Notes: a model not told the origin generated them from the sequence alone. Positions 53,708-63,431 are shown, counted from the stretch's first letter. The stretch: 64,000 nucleotides of DNA from JASHPR01 sp963833885 (GCA_963833885.1 CAWHZU010000019.1:248001-312000); one strand, 5' to 3'. A program made the numbers and translations.

Positions 53708-54619
53708 TCAGGCGTCGCGCTCCGGGTCCGTGCTCGCCAGCAGGTCGTGCAGGTCGCCGAGTAGCGGCGGCGGCGCCGCGAGCGTCATCGACGGGCTCGG
53801 CGGCCTGCCGTGCAGCCCGGTGACCTGGGCGCCGGCCTCGGCGGCGATCAGCCCGCCCGCCGCGATGTCCCAGAGGTTGACGCCCCGCTCGTAGTAGGCG
53901 TCCACGGTGCCCGAGGCCACCGAGCACAGGTCCACGGCGGCCGACCCGCCGCGCCGGATGTCGCGCACCCGGGGCAGCACGGCCCGCAGCACGTCGCCCT
54001 GGACCTGCCGGCGCCCCGCCGCGTACCCGAAGCCGGTTGCCACCAGCGCCTGGGCGAGCGGCACGTCGCGGTTGCAGGCCAGCCTGACCGGAGAACCGGT
54101 GTCCTCGCCACGCCAGTCCAGGGCGCCAGAGCTCAGCCACGCGCCGTGGCCGAGCCTCGCGCTGTACAGCTCATCGCGCCGCGGCACGAACACCGCCCCG
54201 GCCACGACGGTGCCGTCCACCTCCGCGGCGACGCTGACCGCCCAGTCGGGGAGCCCGTACAGGTAGTTGACGGTGCCGTCCAGCGGGTCCACGATCCAGC
54301 GGACATCGCTGGGCCCACCCTGCCCACCCGTCCCGCCCTCTCCTTTCGCCCCACCCTCTCCTCTCGCCCCACCCGCCACTCCCTGGGGCCCGGTCTCGCC
54401 GCCCTCCTCGCCGAGGATCCGGTCGCCTGGCCGCTTCTCGCCGATCAGGTCCCTGATCAGCGCCTCAGCGGCCTGGTCGGCCTCGGTCACGACGTCCGTC
54501 GGGCTCGACTTGGTGGCCACGACCTCCGGGCGGCCGCCGCTGCCGATCAGCAGCAGGCCCGCCGCCACCGCCACCTCGCAGGCCAGGTCGAGCAGGCTCT
54601 CGGCCTCGGCCGCGGTCAT
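53708..54619 (-). CDS. Inositol-monophosphatase-family protein
   Basis: A 303-residue metal-dependent phosphatase. The metal site is EEGG and DPLDGTVNY, with the second site in NLWDIAAGG. The start ATG at 54619 overlaps the ferrochelatase stop (ATGA); longer readings are not supported. Compared with relatives there is a Gly-rich insertion of about 20 residues (GGARGEGGAKGEGG...) between the EEGG and DPLDG motifs, encoded by repetitive C-rich DNA at 54310-54375. Substrates of the family include inositol phosphates, fructose-1,6-bisphosphate and PAP; this one cannot be assigned. Confidence 0.9.
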   Translation of the reverse strand: MTAAEAESLLDLACEVAVAAGLLLIGSGGRPEVVATKSSPTDVVTEADQAAEALIRDLIGEKRPGDRILGEEGGETGPQGVAGGARGEGGAKGEGGTGGQGGPSDVRWIVDPLDGTVNYLYGLPDWAVSVAAEVDGTVVAGAVFVPRRDELYSARLGHGAWLSSGALDWRGEDTGSPVRLACNRDVPLAQALVATGFGYAAGRRQVQGDVLRAVLPRVRDIRRGGSAAVDLCSVASGTVDAYYERGVNLWDIAAGGLIAAEAGAQVTGLHGRPPSPSMTLAAPPPLLGDLHDLLASTDPERDA

Positions 54620-55653
54620 GCTGAAACCCCCGGCCTGGCCGCGCCCGCGCCGCAGCACCCGCTGCCGCACACGCCGAGGGTCGGCCCCAGCTCGCCGAGC
54701 GCCCGGGGCGGCAGCCCGTCCTGCCGTTCGGAGACCAGCTCGGTGATCATCGCGACGAACCGCGGGTCGGTGCTCGGTGTCGCCGCGCGCGCCAGCGGCA
54801 GGCCCAGCCGCTCGGCGTGCCGCGCCGCCTCCACGTCGAGGTCGAAGACGACCTCCATGTGATCGGAGATGAAGCCGACCGGGACCACCACGACGGCCCT
54901 TGAGCCCTCCTCGGCCAGTTCGGTGAGGCACTCGCCGATGTCCGGGCCGAGCCAGGGCACCGACGGCGGCCCGCTGCGGCTCTGGTAGGCCAGCCGCCAG
55001 GAATCACCGCGCCCGAGCCGCCCGGCCACCAGCCGCGACGCCTCGGCGAGCTGCCTGGGGTACGCACCCCCCGTGGGCCCGCTGGCCCCGGCCATCGCCT
55101 CGGGGATGCTGTGCGCGGTGAAGACAAGATCATAAGTGCCCTGAACGGGTAGCGGCAGCGACTCTGCGGCGCTCCGCGCGGCGTCGGCAAACGGCTCAAC
55201 GAAGCCCGGGTGGTTGAAGTACTGGCGCAGCTTGTCGATCCGCGGGGCGTCCGGCACCGCCGCCCTGGCTCGCTCGATGTCCTCCAGGTACTGCCTGCAA
55301 CTCGAATAGGAGCTGTATGCCGACGTCACGAACGCGATCGCGTGCCGCCTGCCGTCGGCCGCCATGGCCGCCACCGTGTCGGTGAGCAGCGGATCGCTGT
55401 TGCGGTTGCCCCAGTACACGGGCAGGTCGACGCCGCTGGCCGCGAATTCCTTCTCGATCGCGGCGAGCAGGTCCCGGCACTGCTGGTTGATCGGGCTGAC
55501 CCCGCCGAACTGGTAGTAGTGCCCAGCGACCTGCTCCAGCCGCTCGCGCGGCACGCCGCGGCCGCGGGTGACGTTTTCCAGGAACGGGATCACGTCGTCG
55601 CGGCCCTCGGGGCCGCCGAAGGAGATCAGCAGGAACGAGTCATAGGGCGGCAT
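54616..55653 (-). CDS. hemH: Ferrochelatase (actinobacterial, coproporphyrin type)
   Basis: A 345-residue ferrochelatase, which inserts iron into a porphyrin; actinobacterial enzymes use coproporphyrin III. Signatures: ISFGGPEG, YYQFGGVSPIN, YWGNRNSDP, the catalytic His in FTAHSIP, and PVGFISDHMEV. The C-terminus has CGSGCC, and an inner Cys occurs in SSCRQY, the pattern of [2Fe-2S] ligands in this class. The ATG at 55653 is preferred (GGATGG upstream) over a TTG at 55680. It is coupled to the inositol-phosphatase-like gene and no other haem genes are in the window. Confidence 0.95.
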   Translation of the reverse strand: MPPYDSFLLISFGGPEGRDDVIPFLENVTRGRGVPRERLEQVAGHYYQFGGVSPINQQCRDLLAAIEKEFAASGVDLPVYWGNRNSDPLLTDTVAAMAADGRRHAIAFVTSAYSSYSSCRQYLEDIERARAAVPDAPRIDKLRQYFNHPGFVEPFADAARSAAESLPLPVQGTYDLVFTAHSIPEAMAGASGPTGGAYPRQLAEASRLVAGRLGRGDSWRLAYQSRSGPPSVPWLGPDIGECLTELAEEGSRAVVVVPVGFISDHMEVVFDLDVEAARHAERLGLPLARAATPSTDPRFVAMITELVSERQDGLPPRALGELGPTLGVCGSGCCGAGAARPGVSA

Positions 55654-55699
55654 GGCACCATCCAACCAGGCCGGGAACAATGCGGCGGCCGGCCCTGGG

Positions 55700-56830
55700 T
55701 TAGGAGTTTTCCTGGGCGTACTCAGCGGCGAGCGACAGCACTTCGCTGACGTACCAGTTCGCGTGGTTGTAGTCGAAGATGGCGGCGGACAGCGCCGCGC
55801 CTCCGGCCGCGGCCCCGTCTGCGCACAGCATCCTCGCGGCCGATGGCACCGCGTCGTACGGGTTCATGATGTTCGGCGGGCCGGTCTGGCCGAAGGCGTC
55901 GATGCCCCAGGCCGCCCACGTCGACGGCTCAAACTGCATCGGCCCGAGCGCGCCCGCCGGCGACGGGCCGTCGTTGGTCCCGTCCGCGCTCTCGATCTGG
56001 CCGATCGCGGCCAGCACCGTCCAGGACAGGCCGGGACAGTACTTCGCCGCCGAGTCCTGGAACAGCTGCAGGTACGTGGTCGGCAGCTTGTTTGAAGCGA
56101 CCTTCGTCACCGGGAGCTGCTGCTGGCGCAGGCTGACGATCTTGCCCGATGGCCCGAGCACGGCCTTGACCTCAGTGATCAGCTTAGTCAGGCCGATGCC
56201 CGGCGCGCTGATCAGCGCCGCGACGCGGTGCACGAGACCGAGCTCGGCGGACAGCTTGCTGTCCACCAGCAGGTCGACGCCCTCGATGCCCAGCGAGGCA
56301 GCCCCGCCGAACCGGACGGGCTGAGTGGTGGCGCCGGTCAGCTGGTAGCTGGCTCCGGCGCGCAGGCCAAGGCTCTTGCGCGCGGTCGTAGCGGCGGCGA
56401 ACTCCCCGCTCGCCAGGGCCGTCCAGAACGGCTGGTCCGAGGCGGTCTGCAGCGGCACCCAGGACCGGAACTGCGCGGGGTTCACGCCGATGACGCTCAC
56501 CGGCTGGCCGCCCGCCTTGATCTCCGCGCCAGCGAAGGCGATCATGTTCCGCACGCCGCTGATCTTGTTGAGCCTCGTCAGCTGCTGGCTGGTGAGCCCG
56601 GCTGGCGAGACGATCAGCAGGTCGGGCAAGATGATCTGCCGGAACGAGGTCGCGGCTGCTTGTGATGCTGCCGCCGCCGCTGCCGGTGCCCCGGCCGAGC
56701 CACCCGACGGGGGCTGGAACATCCCGCTGTAGGCACCGACGCCGATCAGGACAAGCGCCCCGCAACCAGCGACGCTCCGGCGCATGAGCGAACTGGCAAT
56801 GGTGACGCGTTGGGTAAGCCGTCCCATCAT
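55700..56830 (-). CDS. Membrane-anchored lytic transglycosylase
   Basis: A 376-residue protein. A membrane helix at residues 18-37 leads into an Ala-rich linker and a region of about 170 residues resembling a periplasmic beta-alpha module (LLIVSPAGLTSQQLTRLNKI). The last 120 residues are a transglycosylase SLT domain: AAIGQIESADG with the catalytic Glu near 280, SPAGALGPMQFEPSTW and a final AIFDYNHANWYVSEVL. It would cleave peptidoglycan glycan strands. It lies 46 bp upstream of the ferrochelatase gene on the same strand. The ATG at 56830 could also be Met2 or Met16. Confidence 0.9.
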   Translation of the reverse strand: MMGRLTQRVTIASSLMRRSVAGCGALVLIGVGAYSGMFQPPSGGSAGAPAAAAAASQAAATSFRQIILPDLLIVSPAGLTSQQLTRLNKISGVRNMIAFAGAEIKAGGQPVSVIGVNPAQFRSWVPLQTASDQPFWTALASGEFAAATTARKSLGLRAGASYQLTGATTQPVRFGGAASLGIEGVDLLVDSKLSAELGLVHRVAALISAPGIGLTKLITEVKAVLGPSGKIVSLRQQQLPVTKVASNKLPTTYLQLFQDSAAKYCPGLSWTVLAAIGQIESADGTNDGPSPAGALGPMQFEPSTWAAWGIDAFGQTGPPNIMNPYDAVPSAARMLCADGAAAGGAALSAAIFDYNHANWYVSEVLSLAAEYAQENS

Positions 56831-56961
56831 CGCGCAACACCCTAACCCGGCCGGTCACCGCTCCGAAATGGACAGTACCGAATTAACTCCAGGCGGCATA
56901 GCCGCCCCTGACGGAACGTCATAACCCTGGGATACGGTTCATCACGGAGGTCGGCAAAGGA

Positions 56962-58218
56962 ATGTTGCAGGTCAGGGAGCGGGACGAGCGGCGCGGGAAC
57001 CCGTTCCTTGAAGTCCTCGCCAGACCGGGCGCGTGGCGATTTTCGGTCGCGGGCGCCATTGGCCGGATGCCGATGTCCATGTTCGGCCTCGGCACGGTGC
57101 TGCTGATCGCGTCGGTGACCGGCAGCTACGGGCTGGCCGGGATCGTGGCCGCGACAGGGTCGGTCGGCTACGCGGTCTGCGCGCCGCAGGCCGCCAGGCT
57201 CGCCGACCGGCTCGGGCAGCGCCGGGTACTTGTGCCGCTCGCCGCGTTCTTCGCCGCCTGCACGCTGGCGCTCATCGGCTGTGCCGAGCTGCACGCCCCG
57301 CTGTGGGCGCTGCTGATCACCGGCGGCCTCGCCGGGGCTTCGATGCCGTCGATCGGCTCCATGGTCAGGGCCCGGTGGAGCGCGCTGCTCGGCGACTCGC
57401 CGCTGCTGCACACCGCGTTCTCACTCGAGTCCGTCGCCGACGAGACGATCTTCGTGATCGGCCCGGCCGTGGTCACGCTGCTCGCGACCGAGGTGTATCC
57501 CGCCGCCGGGGTGGGCGTTGCCATGGTGGCGTGCGTGGCCGGGACGCTGCTGTTCGCCGCGCAGCGCCGCACCGAGCCGCCGCTGGCCAAGGCGGTGCCG
57601 CGCCGGGCCGGCGGGTCCGCCATCCCGGCGCCGGGCCTGATCACGCTCGCGCCGGTGTACTTCTGCATGGGCGCGATGTTCGCCACGATCGACCTGTCCA
57701 CCGTGGATTTCGCCCAGGAGCACGGGCACAAGCCGCTGGCCGGGTTCATCCTCGGCGCCTACGCGCTGGGCAGCGCGGTCGGCGGCCTCTGCTACGGATC
57801 CAGGTCCTGGGCCACCCCGGCGCAGCGCAGGTTCGCGATCGCGCTGTGCCTGGTCGCCGCCGGAACGGCGACGTTCTGGGCCATGCCGGGCCTGATCGTT
57901 CTCGCCGCGGTCATCTTCTGCTCCGGCCTGTGTATCTCGCCGACCTTCATCACCGGCTTTTCCCTGATCGACCAGCAGGCGCCGCCCGGGCGGCGGACCG
58001 AGGGGCTGGCGTGGCTCAGCTCGGCGATCTCGGTCGGCGTCGCCGTCGGCTCTGCCGTCGCGGGCCAGATCATCGACGCGGCCGGAGCCCGCTGGGGCTA
58101 TGTGTTCGCCGCCTGCTGCGGCGCGGTCGCGGTGACCGTGTGCCTGGCCGGGCTGCGCAACCTGCGCGTAGAGCCGCGCCGGGCCGAACCGGCAGAATGG
58201 GGCGATGCGGAGATCTGA
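56962..58218 (+). CDS. MFS transporter
   Basis: A 418-residue polytopic protein with about 12 helices. The MFS loop 2-3 motif appears as RLADRLGQRRVLVP. A conserved loop of about 20 residues (MVRARWSALL) links helices 4 and 5, as in drug and sugar exporters. The central loop (QRRTEPPLAKAVP) separates the halves. The ATG at 56962 follows GGAGG at 12 bases or AAGGA directly. Its end overlaps the next gene by 14 nt, suggesting co-expression with the oxidase. Substrate unknown. Confidence 0.88.
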   Translation: MLQVRERDERRGNPFLEVLARPGAWRFSVAGAIGRMPMSMFGLGTVLLIASVTGSYGLAGIVAATGSVGYAVCAPQAARLADRLGQRRVLVPLAAFFAACTLALIGCAELHAPLWALLITGGLAGASMPSIGSMVRARWSALLGDSPLLHTAFSLESVADETIFVIGPAVVTLLATEVYPAAGVGVAMVACVAGTLLFAAQRRTEPPLAKAVPRRAGGSAIPAPGLITLAPVYFCMGAMFATIDLSTVDFAQEHGHKPLAGFILGAYALGSAVGGLCYGSRSWATPAQRRFAIALCLVAAGTATFWAMPGLIVLAAVIFCSGLCISPTFITGFSLIDQQAPPGRRTEGLAWLSSAISVGVAVGSAVAGQIIDAAGARWGYVFAACCGAVAVTVCLAGLRNLRVEPRRAEPAEWGDAEI

Positions 58219-59545
58219 CCAGCCCGCCGCCACGTGGCGGAACTGGGCGGGAAACGAGTCGGCGCGGCCGCGCAGGATCGCCGTGCCGCGCTCGACGCAT
58301 GAGGTGGCCGATGAGGTGCGCAAGGCGGCCGCCGACGGGCTGACCGTGCGGATGGCCGGCACCGGGCATTCGTTTACGCCGGTCGCGGCCACCGACGGCG
58401 TGCTGCTCCGCCCCGGCGGGATGACCAGCATCAGGTCTGTTGATGCGGCGGCCGGCCTGGTCACGGTCGAGGCCGGCTGCCCGCTGCAGGTGCTCAACGC
58501 CAGCCTGCTGGCGCGCGGGCTTTCGCTGGCCAACATGGGCGACATCCAGGTGCAGACGGTGGCCGGGGCGACCCAGACCGGGACGCACGGCACCGGCCGC
58601 GACATCGGCGGCATGGCCGCCCAGGTCGCGGGCCTGGAGCTGGTCCTGGCCGACGGAACAGTGGTCAGTGTTGGCCCGGGGGGGACGACCCCCCAGGACC
58701 CCCCCGCGCGCGCAGACCTGTTCGACGCTGCCCGGGTGGGCCTGGGCGCACTTGGGGTGGTCACCGCCGTCACGTTCCGGGTAGTCCCTGCGTTTCTTCT
58801 CGAGGCGCGGGAAGAACCGATGCAATGGTCCGAGGTGATTTCCCGGCTTGACGAGCTGACCTCGGAAAACGAGCACTTCGAGTTCTACTGGTTCCCGCAC
58901 ACCGAGGGCTGCCTGACGAAGCGGAACAACCGCTCGCCCGGGCCGCCCCGGCCGCTGCCCAGGTTCCGGTATCTGCTCGATGACGAGTTCCTGTCCAACA
59001 CGGTGTTCGGCGTCACCTGCAGGCTGGGGCACGCGGTTCCCGGGGTGATCACGACGGTTAACGGCCTGGCCGGGAAGGCCCTTGGCTCGCGCAGCTACGT
59101 CGACGCTGCGTACCGGGTCTTCACCAGCCCGCGGCGGGTCCGCTTCAAGGAGCAGGAGTACGCGATCCCGCGGGAGTCCCTGGCCGATGTGCTCGCCGAG
59201 GTCAGGGCGCTGTTCGCCCGCCGGGACTGGCGGATCAGCTTCCCGATCGAGGTCCGGGTCACTCCCGGTGACGATCTCTGGCTGTCCACCGCCTACGGCC
59301 GCTCCAGCGCCTACATCGCGATCCATGTCTTCCACGCCTCGCCGCATCAGGAGTACTTCCGCGACGTGGAGGCCGTGATGACCGCGGTTGCGGGGCGGCC
59401 GCACTGGGGCAAGATGCACACGAGAAGCGCGGAATACCTGCGCCAGGCGTACCCTAAGCACGGGGACTTTGTCGCGCTGCGCGACGAACTCGACCCCGAG
59501 CGCCGGTTCGGCAACCCCTACCTGACTCAGGTACTTGGCCCGTGA
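58205..59545 (+). CDS. FAD-linked sugar-lactone oxidase (D-arabinono-1,4-lactone oxidase family)
   Basis: A 446-residue VAO-type flavoprotein. The FAD-binding part has VRMAGTGHSFTPV, QTVAGATQTGTHGTG and GLGALGVVTAVT; the C-terminal ALO domain has PHWGKMHTR and ERRFGNPYL. Relatives oxidise aldonolactones or alditols; in mycobacteria such an enzyme makes ascorbate from gulonolactone. GHS in place of the GHSxxxx-His pattern leaves covalent flavin attachment unclear. The gene overlaps the MFS gene by 14 nt. Confidence 0.9.
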   Translation: MRRSDQPAATWRNWAGNESARPRRIAVPRSTHEVADEVRKAAADGLTVRMAGTGHSFTPVAATDGVLLRPGGMTSIRSVDAAAGLVTVEAGCPLQVLNASLLARGLSLANMGDIQVQTVAGATQTGTHGTGRDIGGMAAQVAGLELVLADGTVVSVGPGGTTPQDPPARADLFDAARVGLGALGVVTAVTFRVVPAFLLEAREEPMQWSEVISRLDELTSENEHFEFYWFPHTEGCLTKRNNRSPGPPRPLPRFRYLLDDEFLSNTVFGVTCRLGHAVPGVITTVNGLAGKALGSRSYVDAAYRVFTSPRRVRFKEQEYAIPRESLADVLAEVRALFARRDWRISFPIEVRVTPGDDLWLSTAYGRSSAYIAIHVFHASPHQEYFRDVEAVMTAVAGRPHWGKMHTRSAEYLRQAYPKHGDFVALRDELDPERRFGNPYLTQVLGP

Positions 59546-59655
59546 CCGCCGCAAAGGCCGGCTGACCTGCCGGAGGAAGCGCTTGCGGGGGCCACGCGGG
59601 AAGGATCACGCTTGATGGAGTCGCGCAGGACTGGCACGGCGGGCGGGACGCGCTA

Positions 59656-60387
59656 GTGGACGGAAAGACAGCGCCTCCCGTGGGCTCTCCCGGCGGCGGA
59701 ACACGCGGAGCGAGCGGAACGAGCCGGATCCGGCCCTCGCTCGGTGGCGGCGTGCCGGCGCGGGAACGGGAGCTTGGGCCCCAGGGCCGGCAGACCGTGA
59801 AGAGGCTGCTCGAGGCCGGCCTCGCCGAGTTCAACGAGCGTGGTTTCCAGACGGTGCGGGTCGACGACGTGGTGCGCCGGGCGAAGACCTCGCACGGCAC
59901 CTTCTACCTGTATTTCTCCAGCAAGGATGACTTGTTCCGGACGCTGCTGCGGGACGCGCTGCACGACATGGAGATCATCACCGGCGATTTCCCGGTGGTG
60001 ACCAGGAACGACGCCGGCCGGGAGGCGCTGCGGTCCTGGGTGGGGCAGTTCTTCGACACCTACGCGGCACACGCTCCGGTGCTCCGCATCCTGACCTCAG
60101 CCGACGACGTCAACGAGGAGGTCTACGGCGAGGGGCTGCAGGTGATGTTCCGGGTGGCCGAGGCCATGACGCAGGGCATGACCGTGGCCCTGTCGGCCGC
60201 GTCGGCCGGGCACGCCGGGCCGGATCAGCCGAATGCGGTCCCGGAGCACGCGGAACTGACCGCCGTCGCCTGCCTGATGATGCTGGAACGGATCAACTAC
60301 CTGCTCAGCGTGGAGGTCGGGCTGCCCAGGGACGAGATGGTGGACCGGCTCAGCGCGATCATCTACGCGGCCTTCCACCTGACCTGA
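59656..60387 (+). CDS. TetR-family transcriptional regulator
   Basis: A 243-residue regulator. A Gly/Arg-rich N-terminal extension of about 40 residues precedes the helix-turn-helix (ERGFQTVRVDDVVRRAKTSHGTFYLYFSSKDDL). The ligand domain is helical with no recognisable cofactor site. The GTG at 59656 is used; a start closer to the HTH, such as the GTG at 59752, is possible. It follows the MFS/oxidase pair on the same strand after 110 bp and may regulate it, but no operator can be pointed to. Confidence 0.9.
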   Translation: MDGKTAPPVGSPGGGTRGASGTSRIRPSLGGGVPARERELGPQGRQTVKRLLEAGLAEFNERGFQTVRVDDVVRRAKTSHGTFYLYFSSKDDLFRTLLRDALHDMEIITGDFPVVTRNDAGREALRSWVGQFFDTYAAHAPVLRILTSADDVNEEVYGEGLQVMFRVAEAMTQGMTVALSAASAGHAGPDQPNAVPEHAELTAVACLMMLERINYLLSVEVGLPRDEMVDRLSAIIYAAFHLT

Positions 60388-60447
60388 ACCCGCGGCCTCG
60401 GCCCGGTCTGTGTTCGGCACCCTCCGACCGGGGGCAGAATCGGTGAC

Positions 60448-61884
60448 GTGCGATTCCTTACTGAACAGCGACCATTTCACGACCTCGCCTATAGCGACGT
60501 GTTCCTGGTGCCCAGCCGGTCCGCGGTGACTTCCCGGCTCGACGTGAGCCTGGCCACCCGCGACCGCAGCGGCACCACGATCCCGGTGACCGTGGCCAAC
60601 ATGACCGCGGTCGCCGGGCGCAGGATGGCCGAGACCGTGGCCCGCCGCGGCGGCCTGACCGTGCTTCCCCAGGACATACCGGTCGACGTTGTCGCCGAGG
60701 TGGTGTCCTGGGTGAAAAGCCGCGACCTGGTGCATGACACCCCGCTCACGCTCGGTCCCGACGCCACCACCGGGCACGCGCTCAGCCTGCTGCCCAAGCG
60801 CTCGCACGGAGCCGTGGTCGTGGTCGAGGACGGGCGCCCCGTCGGCGTGGTGACCGAATCCGACTGCAACGGTGTGGACCGCTTCACCCAGCTGCGCCAG
60901 GTCATGTCGACGGATCTGTTCACGCTGCCCGCCGGGACCGACCCGGAGCACGCGTTCGGGCTGCTGCACGAGGGCAGGCACCGGCTCGCTCCGGTGGTGG
61001 ACGGCTCCGGCCGCTGCGTCGGGATCCTGACCCGCACCGGCGCGCTGCGCGCGACCCTGTACCAGCCGGCCACCGACGGCCGCGGACGGCTGCGGATCGG
61101 CGCCGCGATCGGCATCAACGGCGACGTCGCGGGCAAGGCCAAGCTGCTGCTGGACGCGGGCGCCGACCTGCTGGTGGTCGACACCGCGCACGGCCACCAG
61201 GACAAGATGGTCCACGCGCTGCGCGCGGTGCGGGAGATCTCCCCTGCGGTGCCGGTCATCGCGGGCAACGTGGTGACCGCGGCGGGTGTCGCCGACCTGG
61301 TCGAGGCCGGCGCCGACATCGTGAAGGTCGGCGTGGGTCCCGGCGCCATGTGCACCACCCGGATGATGACCGGGGTCGGCCGGCCGCAGTTCAGCGCCGT
61401 GCTCGAGTGTGCCGCCGAGGCGCGCCGGCTCGGCGCCCACGTGTGGGCCGACGGCGGAGTGCGCTACCCGAGGGATGTGGCGCTCGCGCTGGCGGCCGGC
61501 GCGTCCAACGTCATGATCGGCTCCTGGTTCGCCGGCACGTACGAGTCGCCGGGCGACGTGTTCCGCGACGCCGACGGCCGGCTCTACAAGGAGAGCTTCG
61601 GCATGGCCTCGGCAAGGGCGGTGCGGCTGCGCACGGCCGCCGACTCACCGTTCGACCGGGCGCGCAAGGCACTGTTCGAGGAGGGCATCTCCAGCTCGCG
61701 GATGTACCTGGACCCGCAGCGTCCCGGCGTCGAGGACCTGATCGACTCGATCACCGCCGGGCTGCGCAGCGCCTGCACCTACGCGGGCGCCTGCGACCTC
61801 GACGAACTGCACCAGCGCGCGGTCGTCGGCCTGCAAGGCGCCGCCGGCTACACCGAGGGGATGCCACTGCCCTCCGGCTGGTAG
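60448..61884 (+). CDS. guaB1: GuaB1-family IMP dehydrogenase-like protein (GMP reductase in mycobacteria)
   Basis: A 478-residue TIM-barrel protein with two CBS domains inserted near residues 95-205 (GAVVVVEDGRPVGVVTESD). The catalytic loop is GPGAMCTTRMMTGVGRPQ, carrying the Cys that attacks the purine, and the phosphate site is WADGGVRYPRDVALAL. The mycobacterial homologue GuaB1 has been characterised as a CBS-regulated GMP reductase, not an IMP dehydrogenase; I assign by family resemblance. The GTG at 60448 is the start. A single-gene unit. Confidence 0.9.
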   Translation: MRFLTEQRPFHDLAYSDVFLVPSRSAVTSRLDVSLATRDRSGTTIPVTVANMTAVAGRRMAETVARRGGLTVLPQDIPVDVVAEVVSWVKSRDLVHDTPLTLGPDATTGHALSLLPKRSHGAVVVVEDGRPVGVVTESDCNGVDRFTQLRQVMSTDLFTLPAGTDPEHAFGLLHEGRHRLAPVVDGSGRCVGILTRTGALRATLYQPATDGRGRLRIGAAIGINGDVAGKAKLLLDAGADLLVVDTAHGHQDKMVHALRAVREISPAVPVIAGNVVTAAGVADLVEAGADIVKVGVGPGAMCTTRMMTGVGRPQFSAVLECAAEARRLGAHVWADGGVRYPRDVALALAAGASNVMIGSWFAGTYESPGDVFRDADGRLYKESFGMASARAVRLRTAADSPFDRARKALFEEGISSSRMYLDPQRPGVEDLIDSITAGLRSACTYAGACDLDELHQRAVVGLQGAAGYTEGMPLPSGW

Positions 61885-62002
61885 CCCCGGCCGCACACCC
61901 TCAGCTACCCGGCCTATTGCCTCGAGGTACCGGTTCCCCGCAGGCCACAGCAGTCACTTTGGTCACTTCTGTCACCGGGTGAGGCGATCACGGGATTTAT
62001 GA

Positions 62003-62042
62003 ATGAACCGTTCGACGGCCTATAACCCGTCTTTTGGTTCAT
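62003..62042. terminator. Bidirectional hairpin between GuaB1 and aldehyde dehydrogenase genes
   Basis: The outer stem ATGAACC/GGTTCAT (62003-62009 with 62036-62042) and the inner stem GACGG/CCGTC (62014-62018 with 62027-62031) form an interrupted hairpin with a short T-run in one bulge. It sits in the 180-bp gap between two convergent genes. Confidence 0.65.
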
Positions 62043-62063
62043 CCATGGGCTTGGGCGCCCCGG

Positions 62064-63431
62064 TCAGGGCGTGATCAGGACCGTGCGGGACTCGGTGTAG
62101 AAGGCGCGGGCGGCCAGGCCCTGCTCGCGCGGCCCGTAGCTGGACTCCTTGGCGCCGCCGAACGGCGCGTGGAAGTCCACGCCCGACGTCGGCGCGTTCA
62201 CCCGGACCATCCCGGCGTCCATCTCGTTGGTGAGCCGCAGCGCGTGGCCCAGGTCGCGGGTGAACACGGCGGCGACCAGCCCGAACCTGACATCGTTGGC
62301 GATATCGACGGCCTGCTCCGGCGAATCGGCGCTGAGCAGGGCCGCTACCGGGGCGAAGACCTCCTCCCTGGCCAGCGGGCCGGTCGGGCCGTCCAGCTCG
62401 ACCAGGGTCGGGGCCAGGTAGTACCCCGGCGCGTCCAGCTCCCTGCCGCCGGTGATCACCCGGCCGCCCGAGGCAGCGACGGCGGCCAGCGCGTTCTCCC
62501 GGGACGCGTTGTCGATCACGGGGCCGACCAGAGTGCCCTCGGCGGTGGGATCCTCGACGCGGAGCGAGTTGATCGCGTCGGCCAGGCGATCGCGGAACTC
62601 GCCGTACACCGGCTTCTCGACGATCACCCGGCTCGTCGCCGTGCACTTCTGGCCCGCGTAGCCCATCGCCGCGTAGGCGATCGTGCTGGCCGCCCGGTCC
62701 AGGTCGGCGTCCGCCAGCACGACCGACGGGTTCTGCCCGCCCATCTCGGCCTGGACCCTGCCACCCCGTGCGGCCACCCGGCTGGAGATGTCCCTGCCAA
62801 CGGGCACCGAGCCGGTGAACGAGACGGCGGCCACGTCCGGGTTCTCGATCAGCGGGCGGGCGGTGCCGGCGCCGCCGAGCAGCACCTGGAAGACGCCCTC
62901 CGGCAGTTCCGGCGCGATGATCTCGTGCAGCAGCAGCGCGGTCGCAGCGGCCGCGCTCGACGGCTTCAGGATCGTCGCATTCCCGTAGGCCAGGCTCGGC
63001 GCGGCCTTCCACAGCGGGATCGCCACGGGGAAATTCCACGGCGTCAGCAGCGCGGCAACCCCGAGCGGCCGGTGCCGGGCCATCAGCAGTGCGTCCGGGT
63101 CGGCGGCCGGCAGCGTCTCGCCGTCGGGCAGCAGCGCGAGCTGCGAGTAGTAGCGCAGGATCGACACGGCCCTGGCCACCTCGCCTCGCGCCTCCGAGAC
63201 CGGCTTGCCCACCTCGCGGACCGTGAGCGCGGTGACCTCGCCGGCGCGGCGCTCCAGCGCGGCAGCCGCCTGGCCGAGCGCGGCCGCCCTGGCCGGCCCG
63301 GGGGCCCGGCGCCAGGTCTGCGCGCTATGCCGGGCACGGTCGACTGCGGCGGCCACGTCGCGCTCGCTGGCCGATTCCCACTCGCCGACCACGTCCGCAG
63401 GGTCGTGCGGATTCACGCTGGTGAACGTCAT
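62064..63431 (-). CDS. Aldehyde dehydrogenase family protein
   Basis: A 455-residue NAD(P)-dependent aldehyde dehydrogenase. LTPWNFPVAIPLWK and LKPSSAAAATAL bind cofactor, SFTGSVPVGR is the Rossmann loop, the catalytic Glu is in QAEMGGQNP (near 229) and the nucleophile Cys in GQKCTAT (near 260). Compared with succinate-semialdehyde or vanillin dehydrogenases no substrate can be assigned. The ATG at 63431 follows AAGGA at eight bases, so the longer frame to 63503 is rejected. It is divergent from the next gene. Confidence 0.93.
   Translation of the reverse strand: MTFTSVNPHDPADVVGEWESASERDVAAAVDRARHSAQTWRRAPGPARAAALGQAAAALERRAGEVTALTVREVGKPVSEARGEVARAVSILRYYSQLALLPDGETLPAADPDALLMARHRPLGVAALLTPWNFPVAIPLWKAAPSLAYGNATILKPSSAAAATALLLHEIIAPELPEGVFQVLLGGAGTARPLIENPDVAAVSFTGSVPVGRDISSRVAARGGRVQAEMGGQNPSVVLADADLDRAASTIAYAAMGYAGQKCTATSRVIVEKPVYGEFRDRLADAINSLRVEDPTAEGTLVGPVIDNASRENALAAVAASGGRVITGGRELDAPGYYLAPTLVELDGPTGPLAREEVFAPVAALLSADSPEQAVDIANDVRFGLVAAVFTRDLGHALRLTNEMDAGMVRVNAPTSGVDFHAPFGGAKESSYGPREQGLAARAFYTESRTVLITP

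Noticed and set aside
53708..54931. A 407-residue reading of the phosphatase gene
   Set aside because: The extra N-terminal part lies antiparallel-free over the ferrochelatase C-terminus in another frame, and the ATGA overlap at 54619 gives the natural start.
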